The position numbers and the translations under genes were made by a program. From Zoogloea sp016790385 (lineage in GTDB: Bacteria > Pseudomonadota > Gammaproteobacteria > Burkholderiales > Rhodocyclaceae), in assembly GCF_041916735.1 (NCBI RefSeq), contig NZ_JAYRYY010000002.1: a stretch of 64,000 nucleotides of DNA; one strand, 5' to 3'. Under the pieces are notes generated by a model that saw nothing but the letters and a program-made list of their open reading frames with translations, had not been told where the DNA came from and made no database searches. Positions 7,189 through 14,730 of the stretch are shown here, piece after piece (position 1 is the first letter of the stretch; each line of letters begins with the position of its first letter).

Positions 7189-9144
7189 ATGCTTGCCGAA
7201 CACTTCTCCGCCTATACCCAATGGCGGGGGAATGTCGCCTCCGGCATCGGAGAACTGCGCAAATGGCTGCAACTGAACGAGATCGGTGACGCCCAGTCCG
7301 ATCTGCGCCTGCAATACCTCCTCGACCGACTGCGAGAGGACAAGCTGATCGTCGCCTTTGTCGCCGAGTTTTCACGGGGCAAGTCAGAGCTCATCAACGC
7401 CGTCTTCTTCGCCGGCTACGGCAACCGCATCCTGCCTTCAAGCGCCGGGCGCACCACAATGTGCCCGACCGAGCTGCAATGGAAGGACGGCGACAAGCCG
7501 GAAATCCGCCTGCTGCCCATCGAAAGCCGCAAGACCAACGCCAGCATCACCGAACTGAAGCGCTACCCCGAGGAATGGCAGATCCGCCCCCTCGACACCA
7601 GTTCGGCCGAAAGCCTCCAGCAGGCGCTCGCCCAGGTGGGCGAAACCCGGCTGGCCAGCCAGACCGAAGCGGAGGAACTGGGCTTTCCCATCGATGCCAG
7701 TGGCGATCACGGTATCCGCCCCGACGCGGAAGGCCAACTGGAGATCCCGCGCTGGCGCCACGCCATCATCCAGTTCCCCCACCCGCTGCTCGAACAGGGC
7801 CTGGTGATTCTCGACACGCCGGGCCTCAATGCCATCGGTGCGGAACCTGAGCTGACCCTCAACCTGCTGCCCAACGCCCATGCCGTGCTCTTCATCCTGG
7901 CCGCCGACACCGGCGTTACCCAGAGCGATCTGGCCGTATGGCGGGAGCACGTCAATGCCGGGCGTCGGCAACGAGGGCGCATTGTCGCCCTCAACAAGAT
8001 CGACGGCCTGTGGGACGGCCTGCGCAGCGAGGAGGATATCGAGCGGGAGATCACCGGGCAGGTCGAGAGCGTGGCCAATACCCTTGAAGTCGATCCATCC
8101 CAGGTTTATCCGGTTTCGGCCCAGAAAGGCCTGGTGGCCAAGGTCAACGATGACCCCGAACTGCTCGCGCGCAGCCGCATCCTGGGCCTAGAGCGGGCCC
8201 TATCCACCGAACTGCTCCCCACCAAGCGAGACATCGTCCGCGACAACACCCATGGCGACGTCTCCGACATCGTGGGTCGCAGCCGCGAACTCCTCAACGC
8301 CCGCCTCACCGGTCTGCGCGAACAGCTCCAGGAACTCACCGACCTGCGCGGCAAGAACCAGAACGTCATCGAATACATGATGCGCAAGGTGCGCTCCGAG
8401 AAGGACGAGTTCGAGCAAGGCTTGCAGAAGTACTACGCGGTACGCAGCGTCTTCTCCAATCTTTCCAACAACCTCTTCGGCCATCTGGGCCTCGATGCGC
8501 TGCGCGACGAAACCCGCCGCACTCGCGAAGCCATGCTTGACGCCGCCTTTTCCCGCGGCCTGCGGGAGGCGATGAGAGGCTTCTTCGCCCATCTGCGCGG
8601 CAACCTCAAGAAATCCACCGACGAAATCGGCGAAATCTCCAAGATGCTCGACGCCATGTACAAGCGCTTCACGGTTGAACATGGCCTCAAGCTGGCTGCG
8701 CCTACGGCGTTCTCCACGCTGCGCTACGAAAAGGAGATCGAGCGCCTGGAAGAAGCCTTCAACAACCAGTTCAACACGGTGCTGACCATCGTCACCACCG
8801 AGAAGCACACCCTCACCCAGAAGTTCTTCGAAACCGTGGCCGTGCAAGCCCGACGCACGTTCGAAGTGGCCAACCGGGATGCTGAGCAGTGGCTGAGGGC
8901 CGTGATGGCACCACTGGAAACCCAGGTGCGGGAATACCAGCTTCAGCTCAAGCGCCGCCTTGAAAGCGTGAAACGCATCCACCAGGCCACCGACACCCTG
9001 GAAGACCGGGTGCGGGAACTCCAGCAGGCGGAAGACCTGCTCGTCCAGCAGATCGGCCAGCTCAATGCCCTGGCGGAACGCATCGAGCAGGCCCTGGAAA
9101 TGCCCACGGACGGAGCGGACACCCCATCCGCCCTGGCGGCCTGA
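7189..9144 (+). CDS. Dynamin-family GTPase
   Basis: The 651-residue product has an N-terminal dynamin-type GTPase domain: P-loop AEFSRGKS (about residues 59-66), switch region PSSAGRTTMCPTEL, G3 motif DTPG in LVILDTPGLNAIG, and G4 motif NKID in IVALNKIDGLWD. Long helical segments follow, ending in a coiled coil (about 590-635). Bacterial dynamin-like proteins bind and remodel membranes. The first Gly of the P-loop consensus is Ala here, a small departure. ATG 7189 is preferred because AAGGA lies seven bases upstream; ATG 7165 in the same frame has AGGA directly abutting it and is less likely. Confidence 0.85.
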   Translation: MLAEHFSAYTQWRGNVASGIGELRKWLQLNEIGDAQSDLRLQYLLDRLREDKLIVAFVAEFSRGKSELINAVFFAGYGNRILPSSAGRTTMCPTELQWKDGDKPEIRLLPIESRKTNASITELKRYPEEWQIRPLDTSSAESLQQALAQVGETRLASQTEAEELGFPIDASGDHGIRPDAEGQLEIPRWRHAIIQFPHPLLEQGLVILDTPGLNAIGAEPELTLNLLPNAHAVLFILAADTGVTQSDLAVWREHVNAGRRQRGRIVALNKIDGLWDGLRSEEDIEREITGQVESVANTLEVDPSQVYPVSAQKGLVAKVNDDPELLARSRILGLERALSTELLPTKRDIVRDNTHGDVSDIVGRSRELLNARLTGLREQLQELTDLRGKNQNVIEYMMRKVRSEKDEFEQGLQKYYAVRSVFSNLSNNLFGHLGLDALRDETRRTREAMLDAAFSRGLREAMRGFFAHLRGNLKKSTDEIGEISKMLDAMYKRFTVEHGLKLAAPTAFSTLRYEKEIERLEEAFNNQFNTVLTIVTTEKHTLTQKFFETVAVQARRTFEVANRDAEQWLRAVMAPLETQVREYQLQLKRRLESVKRIHQATDTLEDRVRELQQAEDLLVQQIGQLNALAERIEQALEMPTDGADTPSALAA

Positions 9145-9179
9145 AGCGACCGCTCACCAAAGATCCGTTCAGGCGGCCA

Positions 9180-9229
9180 GACACGAAGAGGGCCTGACAC
9201 CTGCCAGGGTGCCAGGCTCTCTTCGTGTC
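9180..9229. terminator. Bidirectional hairpin between convergent genes
   Basis: GACACGAAGAG (9180-9190) pairs perfectly with CTCTTCGTGTC (9219-9229), with further pairing of GGCCTG/CCAGGC inside. It sits between the GTPase stop (9144) and the ferredoxin stop (9247), which converge. There is no T-run, so termination would depend on the long stem. Confidence 0.6.
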
Positions 9230-9246
9230 CGCCGGAGCCGGGCGGC

Positions 9247-9498
9247 TTACTTGTCTGCGGTGAGCTTGAGGAATTTCTCCATCAGATCTTCCTTGCTCTC
9301 CGGATGATCCGGATTGAACGGAATGCAGTCCACCGGGCATACCTGCTGGCACTGGGGCTCGTCGAAGTGGCCGACGCACTCGGTGCATTTGTTCGGGTCG
9401 ATGATGTAGATCTCATCCCCTTGGGAGATGGCACCGTTCGGACACTCCGGCTCGCAGACGTCGCAATTGATGCACTCGTCGGTAATCATCAAGGCCAT
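9247..9498 (-). CDS. YfhL-type 2[4Fe-4S] ferredoxin
   Basis: This 83-residue electron carrier has two cysteine clusters: CINCDVCEPECP near the N-terminus and CTECVGHFDEPQCQQVCP followed by VDCI. The eight-residue insertion between the second and third cysteines of the second cluster is typical of the Alvin/YfhL class of ferredoxins. It lies 16 bases after coaD, the usual neighbour in betaproteobacteria. GAGGA precedes the start. Confidence 0.93.
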   Translation of the reverse strand: MALMITDECINCDVCEPECPNGAISQGDEIYIIDPNKCTECVGHFDEPQCQQVCPVDCIPFNPDHPESKEDLMEKFLKLTADK

Positions 9499-9514
9499 TT
9501 TGCTTAATTCCTCA

Positions 9515-10006
9515 TTACTTACAGTTGTTGATCTTCAGGCACAGGCGCTCATACACACCCGGCTGCACAAACTTGCTCACGTTCCCGCCGAGCCTTGCGA
9601 TCTCCCTGACCATGGTGGCGGAGATGAACATGTACTCGTCGGCAGGGGTCAGGAACACCGTCTCCACGTCCGGGAAGAGCTTGCGGTTCATGCCCGCCAT
9701 CTGGAACTCATACTCGAAATCAGACACGGCGCGCAGGCCCCGAAAAATGACCCGCGCGTTGTTCTGGTGGAGAAAATCCATCAGAAGGCAGGAAAACCCC
9801 TTCACTTCCACATTCGGGTAGGGTGCAAGCACCTCCCTGGCGATCTCCACCCGTTCGTCCACCGAGAAGATCGGCCCCTTGCCGGCACTCGCCGCGACAC
9901 CGACGATCACCCGCTCAAACAGGCGGGATGCCCGCCGGACAAGATCCTCGTGCCCCCTGGTGAACGGGTCGAAGGTACCCGGATAAACCGCGATGCCATC
10001 CCTCAT
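9515..10006 (-). CDS. coaD: Phosphopantetheine adenylyltransferase
   Basis: This 163-residue enzyme catalyses the penultimate step of coenzyme A synthesis, adenylating 4'-phosphopantetheine. It carries the nucleotidyltransferase signature YPGTFDPFTRGHEDLV (T-x-G-H motif), VIFRGLRAVSDFEYE and the C-terminal SATMVREIARLGG. Length and motifs are typical. It lies between rsmD and the ferredoxin gene, a conserved order. Confidence 0.96.
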   Translation of the reverse strand: MRDGIAVYPGTFDPFTRGHEDLVRRASRLFERVIVGVAASAGKGPIFSVDERVEIAREVLAPYPNVEVKGFSCLLMDFLHQNNARVIFRGLRAVSDFEYEFQMAGMNRKLFPDVETVFLTPADEYMFISATMVREIARLGGNVSKFVQPGVYERLCLKINNCK

Positions 10007-10042
10007 TCTGCTGGCCTCCCTGTCGGCGCAATCACGCGACCG

Positions 10043-10579
10043 TCAGGGTGCGGCGGCAAAAAGGTGGTAATACACCTGCCCGGCCGTTCCCTGCTTGATT
10101 CGCGTCAATCGGTCGATGTTTTCGATCTTGTATTCCGCTTCCACATAGACCACTCCTTCCTCACAGAGAAGGCCCGGCAGCAACGGCGCCATCCGCTCAA
10201 TCCAGCCGGCCCGATAGGGCGGGTCAAGAAAGACCACATCAAAGCGTTGATCGGCGGAACGGGCGAATTTTAGCGCATCGCCGCGCACAATCCGTACACA
10301 TGCCGCCTGTAGGGTCTTTGCGTTGGCCTGAAGCACGCCCCAGGCCACGGCGTCGTGCTCGATCATCGTGACCTGCGCCGCGCCCCGGGATGCCGCTTCA
10401 AAACCCAGCGCGCCACTGCCCGCAAAGAGATCGAGACAGGTTTTGCCCTCGAGATCCTGACCCAGCCAGTTGAACAGGGTTTCGCGGACCCGGTCGGGGG
10501 TGGGGCGCAGCCCCTTCACGCTACTAACGTCAATGAGGCGGGACCGCCACTCCCCGCCGATGATGCGGATTCGGCTCAA
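10043..10579 (-). CDS. rsmD: 16S rRNA (guanine966-N2)-methyltransferase
   Basis: This 178-residue SAM-dependent enzyme methylates G966 of 16S rRNA. It shows the N-terminal IRIIGGEWRSR and RPTPDRVRETLFNWLG, the SAM-binding CLDLFAGSGALGFEAASRGA, and the catalytic DPPY in VVFLDPPYRAGW. The start codon is TTG, overlapping the stop of the upstream M16 gene as TTGA. Translation is probably coupled to the peptidase gene. Confidence 0.94.
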   Translation of the reverse strand: MSRIRIIGGEWRSRLIDVSSVKGLRPTPDRVRETLFNWLGQDLEGKTCLDLFAGSGALGFEAASRGAAQVTMIEHDAVAWGVLQANAKTLQAACVRIVRGDALKFARSADQRFDVVFLDPPYRAGWIERMAPLLPGLLCEEGVVYVEAEYKIENIDRLTRIKQGTAGQVYYHLFAAAP

Positions 10580-11913
10580 CGGGACACTCCGCCGCGGGCT
10601 GCGGCCTTGTCACCCTCCCCGCCCACCACCACGGTCATCAGGTGCTCGGGGGAGATGTGACGCCGGAAAGCATCGCGAATCTGGGCCACTGTGACCGCCG
10701 AAACCTTGGCCCGATAGGTGTCGAGATAGTCGAGGGGCAAACCATAGCTACCGATCACTGCCACGTGTTCCAACATTTTGCGGTTGGAATCGAGACGCAA
10801 GGCGAAACCATTGATCAGGTTCTCCTTGGCCGCTTTCAACTCACTCTCGGTGGGGCCGTCCTTGAGGAAGCTTCCGAGGGTTTCCGCGACAACCTTGAGG
10901 GCATCATCCGCCTGACTGCCCTTGGTCTGCAAACCGATCTGGAAGGGGCCGACGCTGCGCTGGGGCGAGAAATAGCTGTAAACGCTGTAGGCATAGCCCC
11001 GCTTTTCGCGGACTTCCCGGGTCAAGCGGGATACAAAGCCCCCTCCGCCGAGAATGTAGTTGCCGACCACAAGGGGAAAGAAATCCGGATCGCCGCGGCG
11101 GATTCCCGGCTGCCCCACGGCAATGTGCGCCTGCGCCGACGGATGCGGCACACGGATCGTCTGGCCCGCCGCAGGCAATGCATCGACGGGCTGCGCCGGC
11201 GCCTGCCCCACCGGCAGAGAGGCGGTGAGCCGGGTTGCGATGGCCTCGGCCTCGCCGCGCGAGACGTCGCCGACGATGCTGATCACGGCCGCCGCAGCCG
11301 TGTAATGGCGCCGATGGAAATCCACCAGATCGTCACGGGTCAGTGAAGCCAGGGTGTCCACCGAAGGCAGGCGCCCATAGGGGTGATCGGGAAAAACCGC
11401 CGCGGCAAAACGGCGCGAGAGGATGGCATCGGGCTGGGTGTCGGACTCCTTCAAGCCGGCAATGCTGCGCGCCTTCTCCCGCTCCACGGCTGCGGCCGGA
11501 AACGTGGGCTGCTGGATCAGGGTGGCCAGCAGGTCCACCGCCCCGTCCCGTTCGGCGGGGCTGCTGAGGGTGCGCAGGGACACGGATGCACGATCCATGT
11601 CGACACCGCCGCCGATCTGCGCCCCCAGGTCGGCCACCCGGTTGGCGATGGCATCCTCGTCAAGATTACCCGCGCCGGCATCGAGAAGGCCGCGAGCCAG
11701 ACCGGCAAGCCCCGCTTTGCCCGCGGGCACCTCGGCGCCGCCGGCACGGAAGTCCACCTGCACATCCACGATGGGCAAAGACCGGCTCTCGACAAAATAC
11801 ACGCGGGAGCCCTGGGCCGTGGTCCAGTTCTGAATGGTCACCCCGGCCTGGGCCGAGAGCGTCGCGAGGGTCAGCGCAAGGGCCGCCCCCACACGTTTGC
11901 ATTGGGAAATCAT
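10576..11913 (-). CDS. M16-family peptidase-like protein, non-catalytic subunit
   Basis: The 445-residue product has a signal peptide (ending near SAQAGVTI) and the two-lobed M16 fold, with FVESRSLPIVDVQVDFRAG early and ILGGGGFVSRLTREVREKRG in the C-terminal lobe, which is the conserved R/Y substrate-pocket region. Where active members have HxxEH it reads AGLARGLLDAG, so the zinc site is missing. In bacterial two-subunit M16 proteases one partner keeps the zinc site and the other supplies the Arg/Tyr site; this gene follows the active subunit by 24 bases. I chose ATG 11913 (GAGG seven bases upstream). Confidence 0.88.
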   Translation of the reverse strand: MISQCKRVGAALALTLATLSAQAGVTIQNWTTAQGSRVYFVESRSLPIVDVQVDFRAGGAEVPAGKAGLAGLARGLLDAGAGNLDEDAIANRVADLGAQIGGGVDMDRASVSLRTLSSPAERDGAVDLLATLIQQPTFPAAAVEREKARSIAGLKESDTQPDAILSRRFAAAVFPDHPYGRLPSVDTLASLTRDDLVDFHRRHYTAAAAVISIVGDVSRGEAEAIATRLTASLPVGQAPAQPVDALPAAGQTIRVPHPSAQAHIAVGQPGIRRGDPDFFPLVVGNYILGGGGFVSRLTREVREKRGYAYSVYSYFSPQRSVGPFQIGLQTKGSQADDALKVVAETLGSFLKDGPTESELKAAKENLINGFALRLDSNRKMLEHVAVIGSYGLPLDYLDTYRAKVSAVTVAQIRDAFRRHISPEHLMTVVVGGEGDKAAARGGVSR

Positions 11914-11937
11914 CAATCAACCTCGAATCGGGAGCGG

Positions 11938-13311
11938 TCAGTGGCGATGGGGGGCGGCGGCCTTGGCACGGGCCTGGGGGTCCACCGGCAGAGGGTCGAG
12001 CTGGGCAACGGTCAGGGTCTCGTCACGGAAATACCGGCGGGCCGCCGCCTGCACCTCGGCAGCCGTCACGGCACGGATCCGCTCCAGCATCAGGGCGTCG
12101 TCCTTCCAGGAGTGGCCGACCATCTCGTCCATGCCGATCTCCATGGCCTGCCCCATCAGGGAGTCGCGCTTATACACCTGCCCCGCCACCGCCTGGGCTT
12201 TGACCCGGCGCAGTTCGTCCTCCGACACCCCTTCATTCTGGATGCGCACAATCTCCGCCTTCAGGGCCGCTTCCACGTCGGCAGGCGTCTGGCCCGCAGC
12301 CGGTGCGCCATCAAGATAGAACAGGGACTCGCCCCGGGCCGTGCCATCGTAGCCGGCCCCGGCGGTCACGGCGACCCGGCTGCCGCGCACGACGTTTTTG
12401 GCCAGGCGGGCACCCTCGTAGCCATCGAGCACCGCCGCGAGCACCTGCAAGGCGTAGAAGTCGCCATCCGCCTTCACGTCCCGCAGGCTGGGCACGCGCC
12501 AGGCCAGGGCGACGTAGGGCAATTCGGCAGGCGCCTTGACCACGGTACGGCGAGGGCCGGTCTGCTCGGGCTCGATCAGGGGTTTGCGCACCGGCAGGGG
12601 CCGGGCCTTGACCCGACCGTAGGTAGCCGCCGCCTCCTTGAAGACCGCCTGATGATCCACATCACCCACCACCACCAGCGTTGCGTTGTTGGGAACGTAC
12701 CAGCGCTGATACCAGTCGCGGGCGTCCTGGGCCGTCATGTTGTCCAGGTCGCTCATCCAGCCGATCACCGGCCGGCGGTAGGGGTGCGCCTGAAAGGCCG
12801 TGGCCATCAGCTGCTCGACGACCAGGGAACGCGGCTTGTCGTCCGTGCGCAGGCGGCGCTCTTCCTTGACCACCTCGATCTCCTTCCTGAAGGACTCCTC
12901 GGTGATCTGCAGATGCGCCATGCGATCCGCCTCCAGGGCCATCATGCGCCCCAGTGCCTCGCGGGGCACCTGCTGAAAGTAGGCGGTGTAGTCGTGGCTG
13001 GTGAAGGCGTTGTCCCGCCCCCCCGCCGCGGCAACCTGCTTGTTGAACTCCCCCGGGCCGAGCTTTTTCGTACCCTTGAACATCATGTGTTCAAGGAGGT
13101 GAGCCACCCCCGACGTGCCATCCACCTCATCCATCGCCCCCACGCGATACCACACCATATGCACCACCGACGGAGCCCGGCGATCTTCCTTGACGATCAG
13201 TTTCATTCCGTTGGGAAGTGCCGTCTCGAAGGGGTTGGCCCACACGGGCCCGGCAAGGACGGCGGCAAGGGCAAGGGCGGTACGGGCGACCCGCAATCTG
13301 CGATTCATCAT
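11938..13311 (-). CDS. M16-family zinc peptidase, catalytic subunit
   Basis: The 457-residue product has a signal peptide (MMNRRLRVARTALALAAV...VWA) followed by the M16 N-terminal domain with the inverted zinc motif HLLEH in SGVAHLLEHMMFKGT and the downstream Glu region in EEERRLRTDDKPRSL-like sequence (EVVKEERRLRTDD). It is likely periplasmic and works with the non-catalytic partner encoded next. Either of two adjacent ATGs (13311 or 13308) could be the start. The gene diverges from ftsY across a 159-base gap. Confidence 0.9.
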   Translation of the reverse strand: MMNRRLRVARTALALAAVLAGPVWANPFETALPNGMKLIVKEDRRAPSVVHMVWYRVGAMDEVDGTSGVAHLLEHMMFKGTKKLGPGEFNKQVAAAGGRDNAFTSHDYTAYFQQVPREALGRMMALEADRMAHLQITEESFRKEIEVVKEERRLRTDDKPRSLVVEQLMATAFQAHPYRRPVIGWMSDLDNMTAQDARDWYQRWYVPNNATLVVVGDVDHQAVFKEAAATYGRVKARPLPVRKPLIEPEQTGPRRTVVKAPAELPYVALAWRVPSLRDVKADGDFYALQVLAAVLDGYEGARLAKNVVRGSRVAVTAGAGYDGTARGESLFYLDGAPAAGQTPADVEAALKAEIVRIQNEGVSEDELRRVKAQAVAGQVYKRDSLMGQAMEIGMDEMVGHSWKDDALMLERIRAVTAAEVQAAARRYFRDETLTVAQLDPLPVDPQARAKAAAPHRH

Positions 13312-13470
13312 AGGCTCTTGAAGCATCTGGTAAAATTCGAAAACGGTGGCCGCTGGCCGGCGTGTGGCGCGGCATCATAGCGGCATTCCGGTACCTCGGC
13401 CAACCGGGCAAAGCGGGGGTATTCACCCCCGGCCTCGTCCCGATAGACCCACTTTCAGACTCACCACTCC

Positions 13471-14568
13471 ATGTTTGGTTTCCTCAAGAAAGCCCTGAAG
13501 CCTGGCGACTCCCCGGCTCCGGAGCCCGAAGCCCCTGCATCAGCGCACGCCCCGGAGATCCCCGCGGCGGCCGAGATCCCCGTGGCGGCCCCCGCCACCA
13601 GCGCACCCGAACCCGAAAAGAAACGCTCCTGGATGGACCGGCTCCGTGCCGGCCTTTCCCGCACCCGGGAGCAGATCGGCGGCGGTCTCGGTGGCCTGAC
13701 CAGCCTGTTCAGCCGTCGCAAGATCGACGAAGACCTCCTCGAAGAGCTGGAAACCACGCTGCTGATGGCCGACTGCGGCGTCGAGGCCACCCAGCACCTG
13801 CTCAAGGAACTGCGCCTGCGCTGGAAGCGCGACAAGCTGGAAACGGCCGACCAGTTGCAGGGCGCGCTGTCGGAAGGCTTGCTGAACATCCTCGCCCCCC
13901 TCGAAAAGCCCCTCGAGATCAACGGCCCCAAGCCCTACATCATAATGATCGCGGGCATCAACGGCTCCGGCAAGACCACCTCCATCGGCAAGCTGGCCAA
14001 ACATTTCCAGAGCCAGGGCAAGAGCGTATTGCTGGCCGCCGGCGACACCTTCCGTGCCGCCGCCCGTGAGCAGCTGATGACCTGGGGCGAGCGCAACGGC
14101 GTATCGGTGATCGCCCAGGAATCCGGCGACCCGGCCGCCGTGGTTTTCGATGCCATCAGCGCCGCCCGCGCCCGCAACATCGACATTGTGCTGGCCGACA
14201 CCGCCGGCCGCCTGCCCACCCAGCTGCACCTGATGGAAGAAATCGCCAAGGTTCGGCGGGTCATCCAGAAGGCGGAGCCCAGCGGTCCCCACGAGGTGCT
14301 GCTGGTGCTGGATGCCAATATCGGCCAGAACGCCATCCAGCAGGTCAAGGCCTTCGATTCGGCCATCGGCGTCACCGGGCTGGTCCTCACCAAGCTCGAC
14401 GGCACCGCCAAGGGCGGGGTAGTGGCCGCCATTGCCCGCCAATGCCCGAAGCCCCTGCGCTTCATCGGTGTGGGCGAACAGATCGACGATCTCCAGGTGT
14501 TCCGCGCCAGGGAGTTCGTGGACGCGCTGTTCACCCCGGTTGGCGGCAACACCGACACGCCGGCCTGA
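13471..14568 (+). CDS. ftsY: Signal recognition particle receptor FtsY
   Basis: FtsY docks SRP-ribosome complexes at the inner membrane. The 365-residue protein has a short Pro/Ala/Glu-rich acidic N-terminal region (about 1-60), then the NG domain: LFSRRKIDEDLLEELETTLL, P-loop GINGSGKTTSIGKLA (about 161-175), DTFRAAAREQL, DTAGRLPTQ, TKLDGTAKGG and FIGVGEQIDDLQVF. All SRP GTPase motifs are present. It begins the rightward gene series and ends just before a strong hairpin that marks the left edge of the accessory region. Confidence 0.97.
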   Translation: MFGFLKKALKPGDSPAPEPEAPASAHAPEIPAAAEIPVAAPATSAPEPEKKRSWMDRLRAGLSRTREQIGGGLGGLTSLFSRRKIDEDLLEELETTLLMADCGVEATQHLLKELRLRWKRDKLETADQLQGALSEGLLNILAPLEKPLEINGPKPYIIMIAGINGSGKTTSIGKLAKHFQSQGKSVLLAAGDTFRAAAREQLMTWGERNGVSVIAQESGDPAAVVFDAISAARARNIDIVLADTAGRLPTQLHLMEEIAKVRRVIQKAEPSGPHEVLLVLDANIGQNAIQQVKAFDSAIGVTGLVLTKLDGTAKGGVVAAIARQCPKPLRFIGVGEQIDDLQVFRAREFVDALFTPVGGNTDTPA

Positions 14569-14575
14569 TACCTGC

Positions 14576-14607
14576 GTGCCCCGTCGAGGGGCCACGCCCC
14601 TCGGCAC
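14576..14607 (+). terminator. Hairpin after ftsY
   Basis: GTGCC (14576-14580) and GAGGGGC (14586-14592) pair with GCCCCTC (14596-14602) and GGCAC (14603-14607), closing on a three-base loop. It lies eight bases past the ftsY stop. No T-run follows. A second hairpin, CCCCACG...CGTGGGG, lies at about 14619-14637. The 162-base gap to the next gene also holds TATGCT (14666-14671) as a weak -10 candidate. Confidence 0.6.
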
Positions 14608-14730
14608 CGCCTTCCGCCCCGCCCCACGCCTGCCGTGGGGGCGTGCATCGTCGCCCCCATTGGCCTATGCTTGCGCAATGAAGGGGCGAGACTGCTTTCA
14701 ATGCATTCCGCCTCGCCAGGAGCGTCGTGG

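Noticed and set aside
11383..13380. 665-codon + strand open frame
   Set aside because: Antisense to the two M16 peptidase genes, which have clear motifs and signal peptides.
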